A stretch of 64,000 nt of DNA from the NCBI GenBank assembly GCA_964537685.1, contig CAZICM010000010.1:124001-188000 (forward strand), given 5' to 3'. A program made the position numbers and the translations under genes. Positions 16,385-25,582 of this stretch are shown here, piece by piece. The notes beneath the pieces are model-generated. The model was not told the origin of the DNA, made no database searches, and worked only from the letters and a program-made list of their open reading frames with translations. The stretch's first letter is position 1. Each line of letters begins with the position of its first letter. Source of the DNA: CAZICM01 sp964537685. Lineage in GTDB: Bacteria > Myxococcota_A > Polyangia > Polyangiales > Polyangiaceae.

Positions 16385-17503
16385 ATGGATAACCCTCATC
16401 CCAATCCCATGGAACAATTTATGCGCGCCATTGATGGACCTGCCGAGGTCTCGCGGGAATTGCTCAAAGCGGCGATGAACCGCTCGATCAGTCCCTATCA
16501 CTATATGAAACCGCTTATCAAGAGGGCAGCAGGCATTGGTGATCCTCCGGTGAATCCCACACCCCATGAAGTGGTATACACCCGTGGCTCGATGAAGCTT
16601 TTACGTTTTGAGCCCGCCCACCGGCGCCATAAAACCCCTATTTTATTTGTCTATTCCCTCATCAATCGTTATTATATTCTAGACTTCTTGCCTGGAAAGA
16701 GTCTTATCGAGTTTTTCAATGCCCAGGGCTTTGATGTCTATGCGGTGGACTGGGGCATACCGGGACCTGTAGAACAGCGCATGGGCTGGGACGATTTATT
16801 TAGCCGATTCTTAGAGAAAGCGGTGGGCTGGGCGCTGAGGCTGAGCGGGGCACCTTCGCTCACTATGTATGGCTATTGCATGGGCGGCACGATGGCACTG
16901 GCCTATGCATCGCTTTATCCTTCTGGGATACGCAATTTTGTAGCACAGGCAACTCCTGTCGATTTTCATGAAGGAGGTATTTTCACGGCATGGACAAGAC
17001 CTGATCGCTTTAATGTGGATGCCTTGGTGGATGCCTATGGAAATGTGCCCATCGAGCTTATGGAATCGGGTTTTTCGATGATGGCGCCCATCCAGCGCAT
17101 GACCAAATGGCTTGAAGTTTTCCGGCGTATCGAGGATAAAGACTTTGTGACCACATTTTTGGCGATGGAGCATTGGGCAAGTGACAATGTTCCCTTTCCT
17201 GGGGAAGTCTATCGCCAATATATTAAAGACTGTTATCAGCAGAACAATTTCTGCAATGGGCGGATGGTGGTTGGCGGCAAGCGGGTTGATTTAGGGCATA
17301 TACGCTGCCCGCTGCTCAATATTATTGCGGAAAACGACACGATTGCGCCGCCCAAATCGAGCGAAATCTTAAATGAGAAAGTGAGCTCGGAAGATAAAGA
17401 GCTGATGCGGTTTCCGGTTGGCCATATTGGGCTATCGACATCCAGCCGCGGGCCTAAGCAGATATGGCCGGCCATAGCGAAGTGGCTTGCCGCCAGAAGC
17501 TAG
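16385..17503 (+). CDS. phaC: Class III polyhydroxyalkanoate synthase, catalytic subunit
   Basis: The 372-residue length matches class III PhaC. The lipase-like box is GYCMGGT with Cys165 as nucleophile. The acid lies in NIIAENDTIAPP and the His in PVGHIGLSTS, completing the Cys-Asp-His triad; the DWGIPGP block typical of PHA synthases is at about 122-128. The enzyme polymerises 3-hydroxyacyl-CoA at the granule surface and needs a PhaE-type partner, the likely product of the gene 14 bases upstream. A GAGGAG ribosome site precedes the ATG. Last gene of the PHA run, facing the convergent GDSL lipoprotein gene. Confidence 0.92.
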   Translation: MDNPHPNPMEQFMRAIDGPAEVSRELLKAAMNRSISPYHYMKPLIKRAAGIGDPPVNPTPHEVVYTRGSMKLLRFEPAHRRHKTPILFVYSLINRYYILDFLPGKSLIEFFNAQGFDVYAVDWGIPGPVEQRMGWDDLFSRFLEKAVGWALRLSGAPSLTMYGYCMGGTMALAYASLYPSGIRNFVAQATPVDFHEGGIFTAWTRPDRFNVDALVDAYGNVPIELMESGFSMMAPIQRMTKWLEVFRRIEDKDFVTTFLAMEHWASDNVPFPGEVYRQYIKDCYQQNNFCNGRMVVGGKRVDLGHIRCPLLNIIAENDTIAPPKSSEILNEKVSSEDKELMRFPVGHIGLSTSSRGPKQIWPAIAKWLAARS

Positions 17504-17517
17504 CGGCAGGGAACCCT

Positions 17518-18717
17518 CTATTCGTTTACTACGGCCATAAACATATCCGTCACATGCTGATGCCCCGTCGGATTGGGATGTATACACGTTAAATCAAACC
17601 AATTCTCATTCCCAGGCCCGCGATAACAAGGCGCCTGAGGGTTATCCGCGTTAAACCCATGTCCACAGAAATCCTCGAGCAAAAAGATCATATCTGCGCC
17701 AAATTCCACAGCCGTCGACATATATTGCTCGTTTGCCCAAACCACCAGCTCCTGAAGATCTTTCGGCGAGGGCACGGGCTGATCAAATCCCGCAAGCCCA
17801 GATACATCACACGATTGCACTTCTGCTGTGCCATCTGTGAATTCATAGTTGTTGGCGAATATCACATAGACTCCATTGGGGAAACGCCCGGGTTCATAAA
17901 ACCACGCGACCGCTTCCCGCATAAGGTTAACAAACCCTTGCGTCTTGTTCATAAGCTCCATTTGGGTCGCCCCATTCGAGGCATCTTTGGTGATGGATGC
18001 GATATCGTTTCCACCCATCGTCATGATGACCAAGGTGCGTTGGTTAAGCTTGTCCGCGGGGAAACAATCCGGAATTTGATTGCCACCCGCCAAAAAGTCA
18101 TCCGTGCGGGCTCCCCATTTCGAGCAGCTCGCAAAATCTCCCGATTCTTGAAGGATGGCCGTGCCATTGATGGGATCGGCTGATTTCCATAGGAGATTGG
18201 GTTTATCAAGCCCAAACTTCATCGCTAGGGTGTCAGCCACTTTGGAACGGTAAAAATCCCCGCTGAGCGTCGGGGGCGTTCCTACGGTGATGGAGTCGCC
18301 CAGGAATACGACCCGCTGAACTCCGGTGATGTCTTGATGATTGGTACCCATGCAATGGGAGCCGATGGTGGGATTGAATTGATCATAGTTCGGGCCAATC
18401 GCAAGAGGCATCACATAGTCATCTTCAAAGCATTTGGCGGCGGTCATTCCGCCGGTGCCTTGACCTCCCGTGCCTCCGCTACTGGTACTTCCGCTCGTGG
18501 ATTGGCCTCCTGTACCGGTATTGGCTCCCATTCCAGAGGATGTGGAACTTGTGGTCAATCCCGAGGATGAACCGCTGCCTCCAGCCCCTGTGAGGACAGA
18601 TGTTCCTCCCGGCGGGGCTGTGACAGCATCGTCGCCCGAACAGGCGAACGTGGCGGCGGAACAGGCAACTAAAAGACTGGCTACTTGCAAAGCGTGTTTC
18701 ATCATAAGATGAAACAT
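17518..18717 (-). CDS. SGNH/GDSL hydrolase lipoprotein
   Basis: A lipobox follows a short hydrophobic segment (VACSAATFAC), then a long Ser/Gly/Thr linker. The hydrolase domain has block I (VFLGDSITVG), block III (TMGGNDI) and block V (CIHPNPTGHQH), giving the Ser, Asn and Asp/His of SGNH esterases. It should act on acyl or acetyl esters outside the cytoplasm. ATGs at 18717, 18705 and 18702 are all possible starts; none has a clear ribosome site. A REP-like array lies immediately upstream. Confidence 0.82.
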   Translation of the reverse strand: MFHLMMKHALQVASLLVACSAATFACSGDDAVTAPPGGTSVLTGAGGSGSSSGLTTSSTSSGMGANTGTGGQSTSGSTSSGGTGGQGTGGMTAAKCFEDDYVMPLAIGPNYDQFNPTIGSHCMGTNHQDITGVQRVVFLGDSITVGTPPTLSGDFYRSKVADTLAMKFGLDKPNLLWKSADPINGTAILQESGDFASCSKWGARTDDFLAGGNQIPDCFPADKLNQRTLVIMTMGGNDIASITKDASNGATQMELMNKTQGFVNLMREAVAWFYEPGRFPNGVYVIFANNYEFTDGTAEVQSCDVSGLAGFDQPVPSPKDLQELVVWANEQYMSTAVEFGADMIFLLEDFCGHGFNADNPQAPCYRGPGNENWFDLTCIHPNPTGHQHVTDMFMAVVNE

Positions 18718-18733
18718 AGCGGGATTTTGGGCC

Positions 18734-18873
18734 GAAGTGGAGTGCCAGGCTTTTCCCTTCGGGGGGTGCGGGGGTGCTACCTTCGGGGGGTGCCAGGCTT
18801 CGAAGTGGAGTGCCAGGCTTTTCCCTTCGGGGCCTCCGGGGGTGCCAGACTCTTACCTTCGACTCTTACCTTC
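18734..18873. repeat. REP-like array C, between the GDSL gene and the transketolase stop
   Basis: A 31-base unit beginning GAAGTGGAGTGCCAGGC and ending CCCTTCGGGG is present identically at 18734-18764 and 18802-18832, with partial copies of CTTCGGGGGGTGCC between. A 13-base direct repeat GACTCTTACCTTC follows at 18848-18860 and 18861-18873; the second copy contains the transketolase stop codon (TAA on the minus strand at 18866-18868). Confidence 0.75.
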
Positions 18874-20863
18874 TCGCTTTTATCTTCTCGGCAATGGCCT
18901 CGGGAGTAAAGCCAAACTCTTTCTGAAGAACTTTATCCGGAGCCGATGCCCCAAATCGATCCAGGCCAAACACCAAACCCGAATTTCCTGTAATCCCTCG
19001 CCAGGGCGCGCTAATGCCAAGCTCAATCACGACCCGGGGCACACCCGTGGGAAGCACTTCTTCCCAATAGGCTGGATCTTGACGCTCAAAGGCTTCCCAA
19101 CAGGGAGCCGACACGACGCGAACATGTTCACCCGCACCATTAAGGATGCGCTGCACACCCATCGCCACTTCCACTTCAGAACCCGTGGCGATGAGAATCA
19201 GCGTGGGCCTCGCCGATGACTCCGACAAAATATAAGCGCCCTTCAGCATCTGTTTAGGATCAAAACCCTCAGGGCGGGGAAGATTGGCGGTCTTCTGACG
19301 TGTAAGGGCAAGAACTGTTGGCCCATTTCTGCGCTGAAGGGCATAGGTCCATGCAGCGGCACATTCCAACGCATCGGCGGGACGCACAACATCCACATTT
19401 GGAATAATGCGCAAAGCCCATAAATGTTCGACCGGCTGATGGGTCGGACCGTCTTCGCCCAAGTAAACGCTATCGTGGGTAAACACAAAAATAGCCTGGA
19501 AATGCGAGAGCGCGGCAAGACGGATGGCCGGTCTCATATAATCGCTAAAGACCAGAAAGGTCGAGCCAAAGGGAATAAAGCCATCGGCGGCGGCCATGCC
19601 GTTCATAAAGGCGCCCATGGCATGTTCGCGAATACCAAAGTGAATATTGCGGCCAGAAAACGAGCCTTTGGCCAGTGCCGCAGAGCCTTCAATATAGGTT
19701 TTGGTCGAGGGATTGAGATCAGCGGAGCCTCCCACCAGCGAAGGCACAAGCGCTGCAGCCCGCTGTTCGATAAGCCCGGCCTGAACACGGGTCGCGGCGT
19801 CTTTTTGAGGCGCAGCCTTCAGCAGTTCCTCAAAGAGCTGCTCGGGTATATCACGGCGAAGCAGGGAATCATAGGCTGCCGCAACGGAAGGTTGCGTCTC
19901 GGCGAGGCTCGCCAGCGCTTGGTGCCAACCACTTCTGGCGGCGGCCCCCTCCTGGGCCCGCTCATGAAAAAGCTGCCGGACTTCCTCCGGAACAGAAAAG
20001 GTTGGCTCCATTGGCCAGCCGATATTCTGCTTCGTCAGCGCCACTTCCGCCGCCCCCAGCGGCTCTCCATGCGCCTTAGAGGTGTCAACCTTATTGGGCG
20101 ACCCAATCGCGATATGCGTGCGAGCCACAATCAGGCTCGGCCTGCTCGGTTCGGCCGTCGCAATCTCCAGCGCTTTTCGGATTTCATCATGATTATGGCC
20201 ATCGATATGCTGAACCGCCCAGCCATAAGCCTCATAACGGCGCCCCACATCCTCGGAAAAAGCAAGCCCCGTCTTGCCATCGATGGTGATGCGATTGTCA
20301 TCGTAGAAAAAGATGATGTTGTTCAGCCCCAAATGGCCGGCCAAACTCGCCGCCTCGGACGCCACGCCCTCCATGATGTCGCCGTCGGAAGCAATTCCAA
20401 ACACACGAGCCGTTGAAAGAGGCGCATGCTCATTGAAACGCGCCCCCAGCATCTTAATAGAGGCCGCGATACCAACCGCGTTGGAAATCCCTTGACCTAA
20501 AGGCCCCGTCGTCACCTCCACCCCCGGCGTCACATGAACCTCGGGATGACCCGGCGTACGCGATCCCCATTGCCGGAAGTGGCGCAGCTCATCCAGCGAC
20601 AAATCGTAACCCGCGAGATGAAGCAGCGAATACATCAACATCGACGCATGACCACACGACAAAACAAAACGATCGCGATCGGGCCATGCCGGATCGCTCG
20701 GGTCATAACGAAGATGCTGCGTAAAAATTTCAAATGCGATGGCCGCGAGCGCCATAGGTGTGCCGGGATGCCCTGAATTGGCTTTTTCAACGCCGTCCAC
20801 CGACAGCATTTGAATCGTGTGAACGGCTTTCTTTGTGAGCTCGGGATCGTAGATGCGCGCCAT
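18866..20863 (-). CDS. tkt: Transketolase
   Basis: The 665-residue length and order of domains match bacterial transketolase. Seen are the N-terminal ANSGHPGTPM, HASMLMYSLLHLAGYDL, the TPP-binding GDGDIMEG with a downstream Asn, and the pyrimidine-domain motif YLGEDGPTHQPVEHL. It exchanges two-carbon units in the pentose-phosphate and Calvin-type pathways in the cytoplasm. It stands alone; the amidotransferase gene upstream on the same strand is 65 bases away. The stop codon lies inside a short direct repeat of array C, so the extreme C-terminus may have been altered by repeat insertion. Confidence 0.95.
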   Translation of the reverse strand: MARIYDPELTKKAVHTIQMLSVDGVEKANSGHPGTPMALAAIAFEIFTQHLRYDPSDPAWPDRDRFVLSCGHASMLMYSLLHLAGYDLSLDELRHFRQWGSRTPGHPEVHVTPGVEVTTGPLGQGISNAVGIAASIKMLGARFNEHAPLSTARVFGIASDGDIMEGVASEAASLAGHLGLNNIIFFYDDNRITIDGKTGLAFSEDVGRRYEAYGWAVQHIDGHNHDEIRKALEIATAEPSRPSLIVARTHIAIGSPNKVDTSKAHGEPLGAAEVALTKQNIGWPMEPTFSVPEEVRQLFHERAQEGAAARSGWHQALASLAETQPSVAAAYDSLLRRDIPEQLFEELLKAAPQKDAATRVQAGLIEQRAAALVPSLVGGSADLNPSTKTYIEGSAALAKGSFSGRNIHFGIREHAMGAFMNGMAAADGFIPFGSTFLVFSDYMRPAIRLAALSHFQAIFVFTHDSVYLGEDGPTHQPVEHLWALRIIPNVDVVRPADALECAAAWTYALQRRNGPTVLALTRQKTANLPRPEGFDPKQMLKGAYILSESSARPTLILIATGSEVEVAMGVQRILNGAGEHVRVVSAPCWEAFERQDPAYWEEVLPTGVPRVVIELGISAPWRGITGNSGLVFGLDRFGASAPDKVLQKEFGFTPEAIAEKIKARR

Positions 20864-20928
20864 TTCGCCTTACCGCCTTTTGATAGGGGTTCTAGGCGAA
20901 ATGATGCTTGGAAAAAAGTCTTAAAGAC

Positions 20929-21981
20929 CTATTGCGGGCTTTGAGCACTCTGCAGCGAAGTCTCAGCACGCACCGGCTGAGCCGCCTGCGCGGGCGGATC
21001 TTGAATCGGAGGCACAACAAAGGTGTTTGGATTGTCCGTCGGAGGCGGAAGCTCCATGTATTCGCGAAAGATCGCAAGCTCGTTGAACTTCCGGGCCAGC
21101 CATCCAGGAATCACCAGCGCATAGGTGCGCGCCAACCGCCTTGGATCGTCCAGCGTCCGAAGCATCGCCTGATACGTCACCTCACCATAAGTCGCCTTAA
21201 ACGCCGCGGCCTGCTCCGGACGGGCAATCCAATTCATCACACCCGGCCTATCCGCCTCGGGATGAAATTGAACGGCCTCCACACCAGGAGCCACATCCAA
21301 ACCAAGCAACGCCCGGCCTTTGGAAACACCATCGCGACTTTCGCGGGCCAATAACTTCCCGCCCAACATCGTCAGCTTGCGCTCATCAAGATCGACCGCT
21401 TCCCAATTCCTATGCTCAAACGCAAACAACCTATCGCCAAAGGGCGCAAGCAGCGGATGCTCCTGACCTTCGGTGGTCATATACACAGGCATCACACCAA
21501 ACTTGCGATCGACCCGGGGAACAATGGCCGCGACCTGCAAATGCCGCACGACCATCTCAAACGAATAACAAATCGCAAAGAGCGAACGCTGCGTCCCGCC
21601 CCCCACCAACGACGACTCAACGACGTTATCCACAAAGCGGCCGTAATCGTCGACCCAAGGCATTCCATCGCCGTCATAGGGCGACCCCGGCCCGCCCGAA
21701 GACAAGTACAAATCGTAATCGTCGGGAACCGGATCGTTGGTGTTGCGGGGCGATACTTCTCCAAGCTCGCAATGAAGCCCCGGATTATGGCGATGCACGC
21801 GCTCAAAAAACTTGGCCACAATGCCGCGCAAACAGCGCATCGCCTGATTCACATGGCCGTTGTTCATGTCGACGAGGCACACCCGGAGCGGACGCTGCGG
21901 AGCTTCCGACCTTGTGCGGCCCTCCCGTTCGGCTGCGGCAAAGGCCGCCGAATCATCGACAAAGATGTCGTTAAAACTCAT
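20929..21981 (-). CDS. Class I glutamine amidotransferase-like protein
   Basis: After 30 residues of leader, a class I GATase fold begins (RVCLVDMNNG). Key parts are the oxyanion loop SSGGPGSPYD, the nucleophile in AICYSFEMV and the His-Glu pair in QFHPEAD. The usual GxCxGxQ elbow is altered to ICYSFE. A C-terminal extension of about 90 residues is Pro/Ala-rich at its end. Stand-alone class I GATases of this kind appear in many Proteobacteria and act on unknown amines. No partner synthase gene is adjacent, so its reaction cannot be deduced. Confidence 0.8.
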   Translation of the reverse strand: MSFNDIFVDDSAAFAAAEREGRTRSEAPQRPLRVCLVDMNNGHVNQAMRCLRGIVAKFFERVHRHNPGLHCELGEVSPRNTNDPVPDDYDLYLSSGGPGSPYDGDGMPWVDDYGRFVDNVVESSLVGGGTQRSLFAICYSFEMVVRHLQVAAIVPRVDRKFGVMPVYMTTEGQEHPLLAPFGDRLFAFEHRNWEAVDLDERKLTMLGGKLLARESRDGVSKGRALLGLDVAPGVEAVQFHPEADRPGVMNWIARPEQAAAFKATYGEVTYQAMLRTLDDPRRLARTYALVIPGWLARKFNELAIFREYMELPPPTDNPNTFVVPPIQDPPAQAAQPVRAETSLQSAQSPQ

Positions 21982-22081
21982 TCCAGCGAAATCCTACGAC
22001 GTGTCCCCCGCGGAGAAGGGTTTTCATATCACCCTCGCTACACATAGAAAAGTAATGCGCATGGGGGCGCTTCATCTTGTT

Positions 22082-23860
22082 TTAGGGAAAAAGCTTCTTG
22101 TTCAGGTCAGCCGCCACAAGCCGCACGAGAGGATTGGGTTCGGATTCGCCCGATAACCCTATCAAGAGAGGCTGTGCCAAACCTTGAGTGCCCTTGTGCT
22201 CGGCAAGCAAGGTGAGCGCTGTCACGCGCAAACGGCCGCTCAACGAGCGATTGGATGCCAAAGCCTGAATGAGCGCCAAAGCCCGCTCCTGCTCCTTCAC
22301 GCGATTCACGCGATTCACGCGATTGCCCGAACTGCGCAGATAAGCCCGAAGTGCCCTGCTTCGAATCAAATCCGGCGCGCCTTCATCGAGCACAAGCGAG
22401 CGAAATACCGAAACAGCTTCATCGCCCGCCGCCCGAATCACCAAATCCAAATAATCGCCCGCATGCTCATGCCCGCCGCCCTTTAAACACGGCGATCCCA
22501 AAAGCAAACGCTCGATCGAACCCGCCGAAATCCTCGGAGACTGATCCACAAAACCTACGCTGTTCGCCTCGGACGGAAGCGGAAGAAGCTTTGGAGCCCC
22601 AGGAACAGGCGGCACCGGCTTAGGCGGCGAAGGCGCTCCTCCCGCCTGCAAAATGCCCCGATACAGCATGCTTCCATGAATCATGCGCTCTTGCGCCGCC
22701 GTAAAATCGACCGCACCAAAGGCAATCGGAAACATCGCATTATCCACATCCGGGCACTGCTGAGGATTGTTTTGCATCGTCGCAAACGAACACGTCACGG
22801 TATCGCTCAGCGGATCGGTCTCTTGAATGGCGTACTCGGTCGTATGAAATAAACCCGCCAAATGACCTGTCTCGTGGCGCAGCACCGAAGCATCGTAACC
22901 GCTCATATTCGAGGGCAAATACGCAACACCGCTCATCCCCGTCCCCTGCCTCATCGGGCTTCCGGGAATACCGCCCGCGACACCGATCGCATCACCAAAA
23001 CCCGCACCGAATGAACCAATCACAAACAGATTCAGCGCGGGCGTCGTGCCAATACCCTTGGAACTTGCGAGCAACGCATTGAGCTCCTGCGACGAGCTCA
23101 CCGTCGCATATTGAGCCGCGAGCGGATAAACCTTCACCGTTCCCAGCTCCAGCCCCGCATAAGGAAACATCTTATTCACAACCGACTTCACGTAATTTTC
23201 GGTCGCGGCCCCCTGCAGCAAAAAGATATTCACATCCACAACGCCGCCGTGAAATGCGCCATCCATCGTGCGCCGCGCGAACACCGTCACATCACCGCTC
23301 ATCAGCGAACCATCATCGTCGCCCAGCGTGATGCGCCAATTACCTTCCTGCACAGGCAGCGCCTCGGGCGTGTCGCTCTGAGGATTGGCCGCCCCCACCC
23401 ATCCATAATCGCCAAATACCGCCGTCGTATGCCCCGCCATCGCAAAGTTATCGATCACGCTCTTGATGTCGGGATTGCGAAGCCTCGCGACGCCGATCAC
23501 ATCATTCGGATCGGGCGAAGTTACAAGCGCCGTAAATCCAAGCGTCCGCCCGCAAATAGGAAACGCCTTCGCAATGCCCATCGACAAACTGCCCACGGGT
23601 ATCTCGGTGATGTCCTCGGTCGGATCTGGACAGCCATCCACAATCGTCCCACCCGTTCCACCCGACGATGACGATGAAGCCGACGACGACGATGACGATG
23701 AACCTCCCGCGCCTTCCTGAGCCATCCCCGACGAGGAGGACGAACTCGACGAAGAACCGCTCATCCCGCCCTCGCCTCCCGGCGTTTCGCTCACGCTGCT
23801 ACCGCAAGCCGCAGCCAAAAGACCGAGAACAAACAACCCAAGCGAAGAGAATTTTTTCAC
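22082..23860 (-). CDS. Metzincin-type metalloprotease lipoprotein with helical C-terminal region
   Basis: GTG start at 23860; lipobox Cys19 (LGLLAAAC) then a 50-residue Ser/Gly/Ala linker. The catalytic motif HETGHLAGLFH at residues 329-339 fits the metzincin consensus HExxHxxGxxH exactly. A Met-turn candidate is GSMLYRG near residue 392. The last 110 residues are helical, with HEAT-like spacing and a small in-frame triple repeat (NRVNRVNRVK) encoded by a 9-base tandem at about 22299-22327. It is probably a surface or secreted zinc endopeptidase. No inhibitor or transport gene is adjacent. Confidence 0.8.
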   Translation of the reverse strand: MKKFSSLGLFVLGLLAAACGSSVSETPGGEGGMSGSSSSSSSSSGMAQEGAGGSSSSSSSASSSSSGGTGGTIVDGCPDPTEDITEIPVGSLSMGIAKAFPICGRTLGFTALVTSPDPNDVIGVARLRNPDIKSVIDNFAMAGHTTAVFGDYGWVGAANPQSDTPEALPVQEGNWRITLGDDDGSLMSGDVTVFARRTMDGAFHGGVVDVNIFLLQGAATENYVKSVVNKMFPYAGLELGTVKVYPLAAQYATVSSSQELNALLASSKGIGTTPALNLFVIGSFGAGFGDAIGVAGGIPGSPMRQGTGMSGVAYLPSNMSGYDASVLRHETGHLAGLFHTTEYAIQETDPLSDTVTCSFATMQNNPQQCPDVDNAMFPIAFGAVDFTAAQERMIHGSMLYRGILQAGGAPSPPKPVPPVPGAPKLLPLPSEANSVGFVDQSPRISAGSIERLLLGSPCLKGGGHEHAGDYLDLVIRAAGDEAVSVFRSLVLDEGAPDLIRSRALRAYLRSSGNRVNRVNRVKEQERALALIQALASNRSLSGRLRVTALTLLAEHKGTQGLAQPLLIGLSGESEPNPLVRLVAADLNKKLFP

Positions 23861-23923
23861 CTCGCCATTGTGAACGAATTTGCTCCTTCCCGAAGAGTTT
23901 TTGTACAGCCCGCATAAACAGGC

Positions 23924-25510
23924 ATGCCCATCGAACCCACTGAAACCCAGGCTCCGGCAAAGCCCGCGCCGCGCTCCAGCACAGCCAGAGCCGCGGCCTT
24001 GGTCACGGCGGGTATTTTTCTATCGCGCTTCATCGGCCTCATCCGCCAGCGCGTCATCGCCTACTACTTTGGAACATCGCCCTTCGCCGACATCCTCGGC
24101 GCCGCCTTCCGCATCGGCAATATCACTCAAAATCTACTCGGCGAAGGCACACTCTCAGCCTCATTCATTCCCATCTACGCCAAGCTGCGAGGCGAAGGAC
24201 AAGAAGACAAAGCCAAGCATTTCGCCCTCGCATCGCTCGGCCTCTTGATCATCGCCGTGCTTATTTTATCGCTGCTCGGCATCGCCGCGGCCCCCTGGCT
24301 CTCGTACTTCGTCGCCGCCGGCTTCGACGAACAAAAACTCTCCATCACCACCCAAATCGTCCGCATCCTCTTCCCCATGACCGGCCTCTTGGTCCTGTCC
24401 GCATGGGGGCTCGGCGTACTCAATGCCCACCGGCGTTTCTTCGTGCCCTACGCCGCGCCCGTCCTCTGGAGCCTCGCCCAAATCGCGGGCCTTGTATTGG
24501 CCGGCTCTTGGCTCTTGATGCGCGACGCAGCCCTCGCCCAAGCCTTGGCCATCAGCGCATTTATCGGCGCCCTCCTCCAAGCCCTCTTGCTCATTGGTTC
24601 TTGCCGCAAATGGCTGGGCTCCCTCACACCCAACATCGACGCCCGCGACATGCATGTCCGCGAAGCCCTAAACCGCCTCCCAGGCGCCATCGCAGGCCGC
24701 GGCGTCATTCAAATCTCGGGACTCGTCGACAACCTCCTCGTCAGCTTTTTGGGCACAGGCGCCATCGCCGTCTTCAACTACGCCCAAACCATCTATCTCC
24801 TCCCCATCAGCCTCCTCGGAACAGGCGAAGCCGCCGCGGCCCTTCCCGAAATGGCCCGCGACACAGCCGAACGCGACATCGAACAACGCAACGCCACACT
24901 CCGCACAAGACTCGGCGCATCCATCGCCCGCATCATCACCCTCACCATCCCCACCATGGCCATCTTTGGCTTCTTTGGACGCGAACTCATCACCCTCTTT
25001 TTTCAAGGCGGCAAATTCAATCCCGCCGACACCGAACGCGTCATGCCCATCCTCACCGCCTACGGCTTCTCCCTCCTGGGCAATGCCGTCGGCCGCGTCC
25101 TCGGCACAACCTGCTACGCCTTAGGCGACACCAAAACTCCCGCCCGCTACGCCACCTTCCGCGTCCTCATCAGCACCGCCATCGCCCTTGTTTTAATGCG
25201 TCACCTAGGCGTGCTCGGCGTCGTCATCGGCGCCGTCACCGCCGGATGGAGCGAAGCCATCTTGCTCGCCTTCCGCGTCCGCTCCTCCATCGGCGGATTG
25301 GGCCTCGCCCATGTACGCATCTTCCGCGTCCTCGCCCTAGGCGCCCTCTGCAGCGCCACAGGCTTTGCCACCCGCCTTCTCCTGCCCCACACCTTCGCCC
25401 GCTCTTTAACAGGCTCCCTCGTCATCCTCGGCGCCTTTGGAATCGCCTTTATTCTGGCCGCGCGCCTCCTCGGCCTCTTCTCCCTAGGCTCGCTCCTACG
25501 CAAACGCTAA
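23924..25510 (+). CDS. murJ: Lipid II flippase MurJ
   Basis: A 528-residue polytopic membrane protein with about 14 predicted helices and MurJ/MVIN signatures: AALVTAGIFLSRFIGLIRQR, AFRIGNITQNLLGEGTLSASFIPIYA near the N-terminus and GFFGRELITLFFQGGKF in the middle. MurJ moves undecaprenyl-linked peptidoglycan precursor across the inner membrane. The ATG at 23924 leaves a short Pro/Ala-rich cytoplasmic head. Followed after 72 bases by a YkuD-like gene on the same strand, giving a cell-wall pair. Long frames on the other strand and phases here are codon-bias shadows. Confidence 0.95.
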   Translation: MPIEPTETQAPAKPAPRSSTARAAALVTAGIFLSRFIGLIRQRVIAYYFGTSPFADILGAAFRIGNITQNLLGEGTLSASFIPIYAKLRGEGQEDKAKHFALASLGLLIIAVLILSLLGIAAAPWLSYFVAAGFDEQKLSITTQIVRILFPMTGLLVLSAWGLGVLNAHRRFFVPYAAPVLWSLAQIAGLVLAGSWLLMRDAALAQALAISAFIGALLQALLLIGSCRKWLGSLTPNIDARDMHVREALNRLPGAIAGRGVIQISGLVDNLLVSFLGTGAIAVFNYAQTIYLLPISLLGTGEAAAALPEMARDTAERDIEQRNATLRTRLGASIARIITLTIPTMAIFGFFGRELITLFFQGGKFNPADTERVMPILTAYGFSLLGNAVGRVLGTTCYALGDTKTPARYATFRVLISTAIALVLMRHLGVLGVVIGAVTAGWSEAILLAFRVRSSIGGLGLAHVRIFRVLALGALCSATGFATRLLLPHTFARSLTGSLVILGAFGIAFILAARLLGLFSLGSLLRKR

Positions 25511-25582
25511 CGCCCCTTCCCACCCCAAACCCCGCCACAAATTTGGCCCACCCCCCAAAACTCTGACATCGCTCGCGATGAC

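Noticed and set aside
24403..25566. 387-residue frame over murJ on the same strand
   Set aside because: Arg/Pro/His-rich composition typical of a shifted frame in GC-rich DNA; murJ is complete in the other frame.
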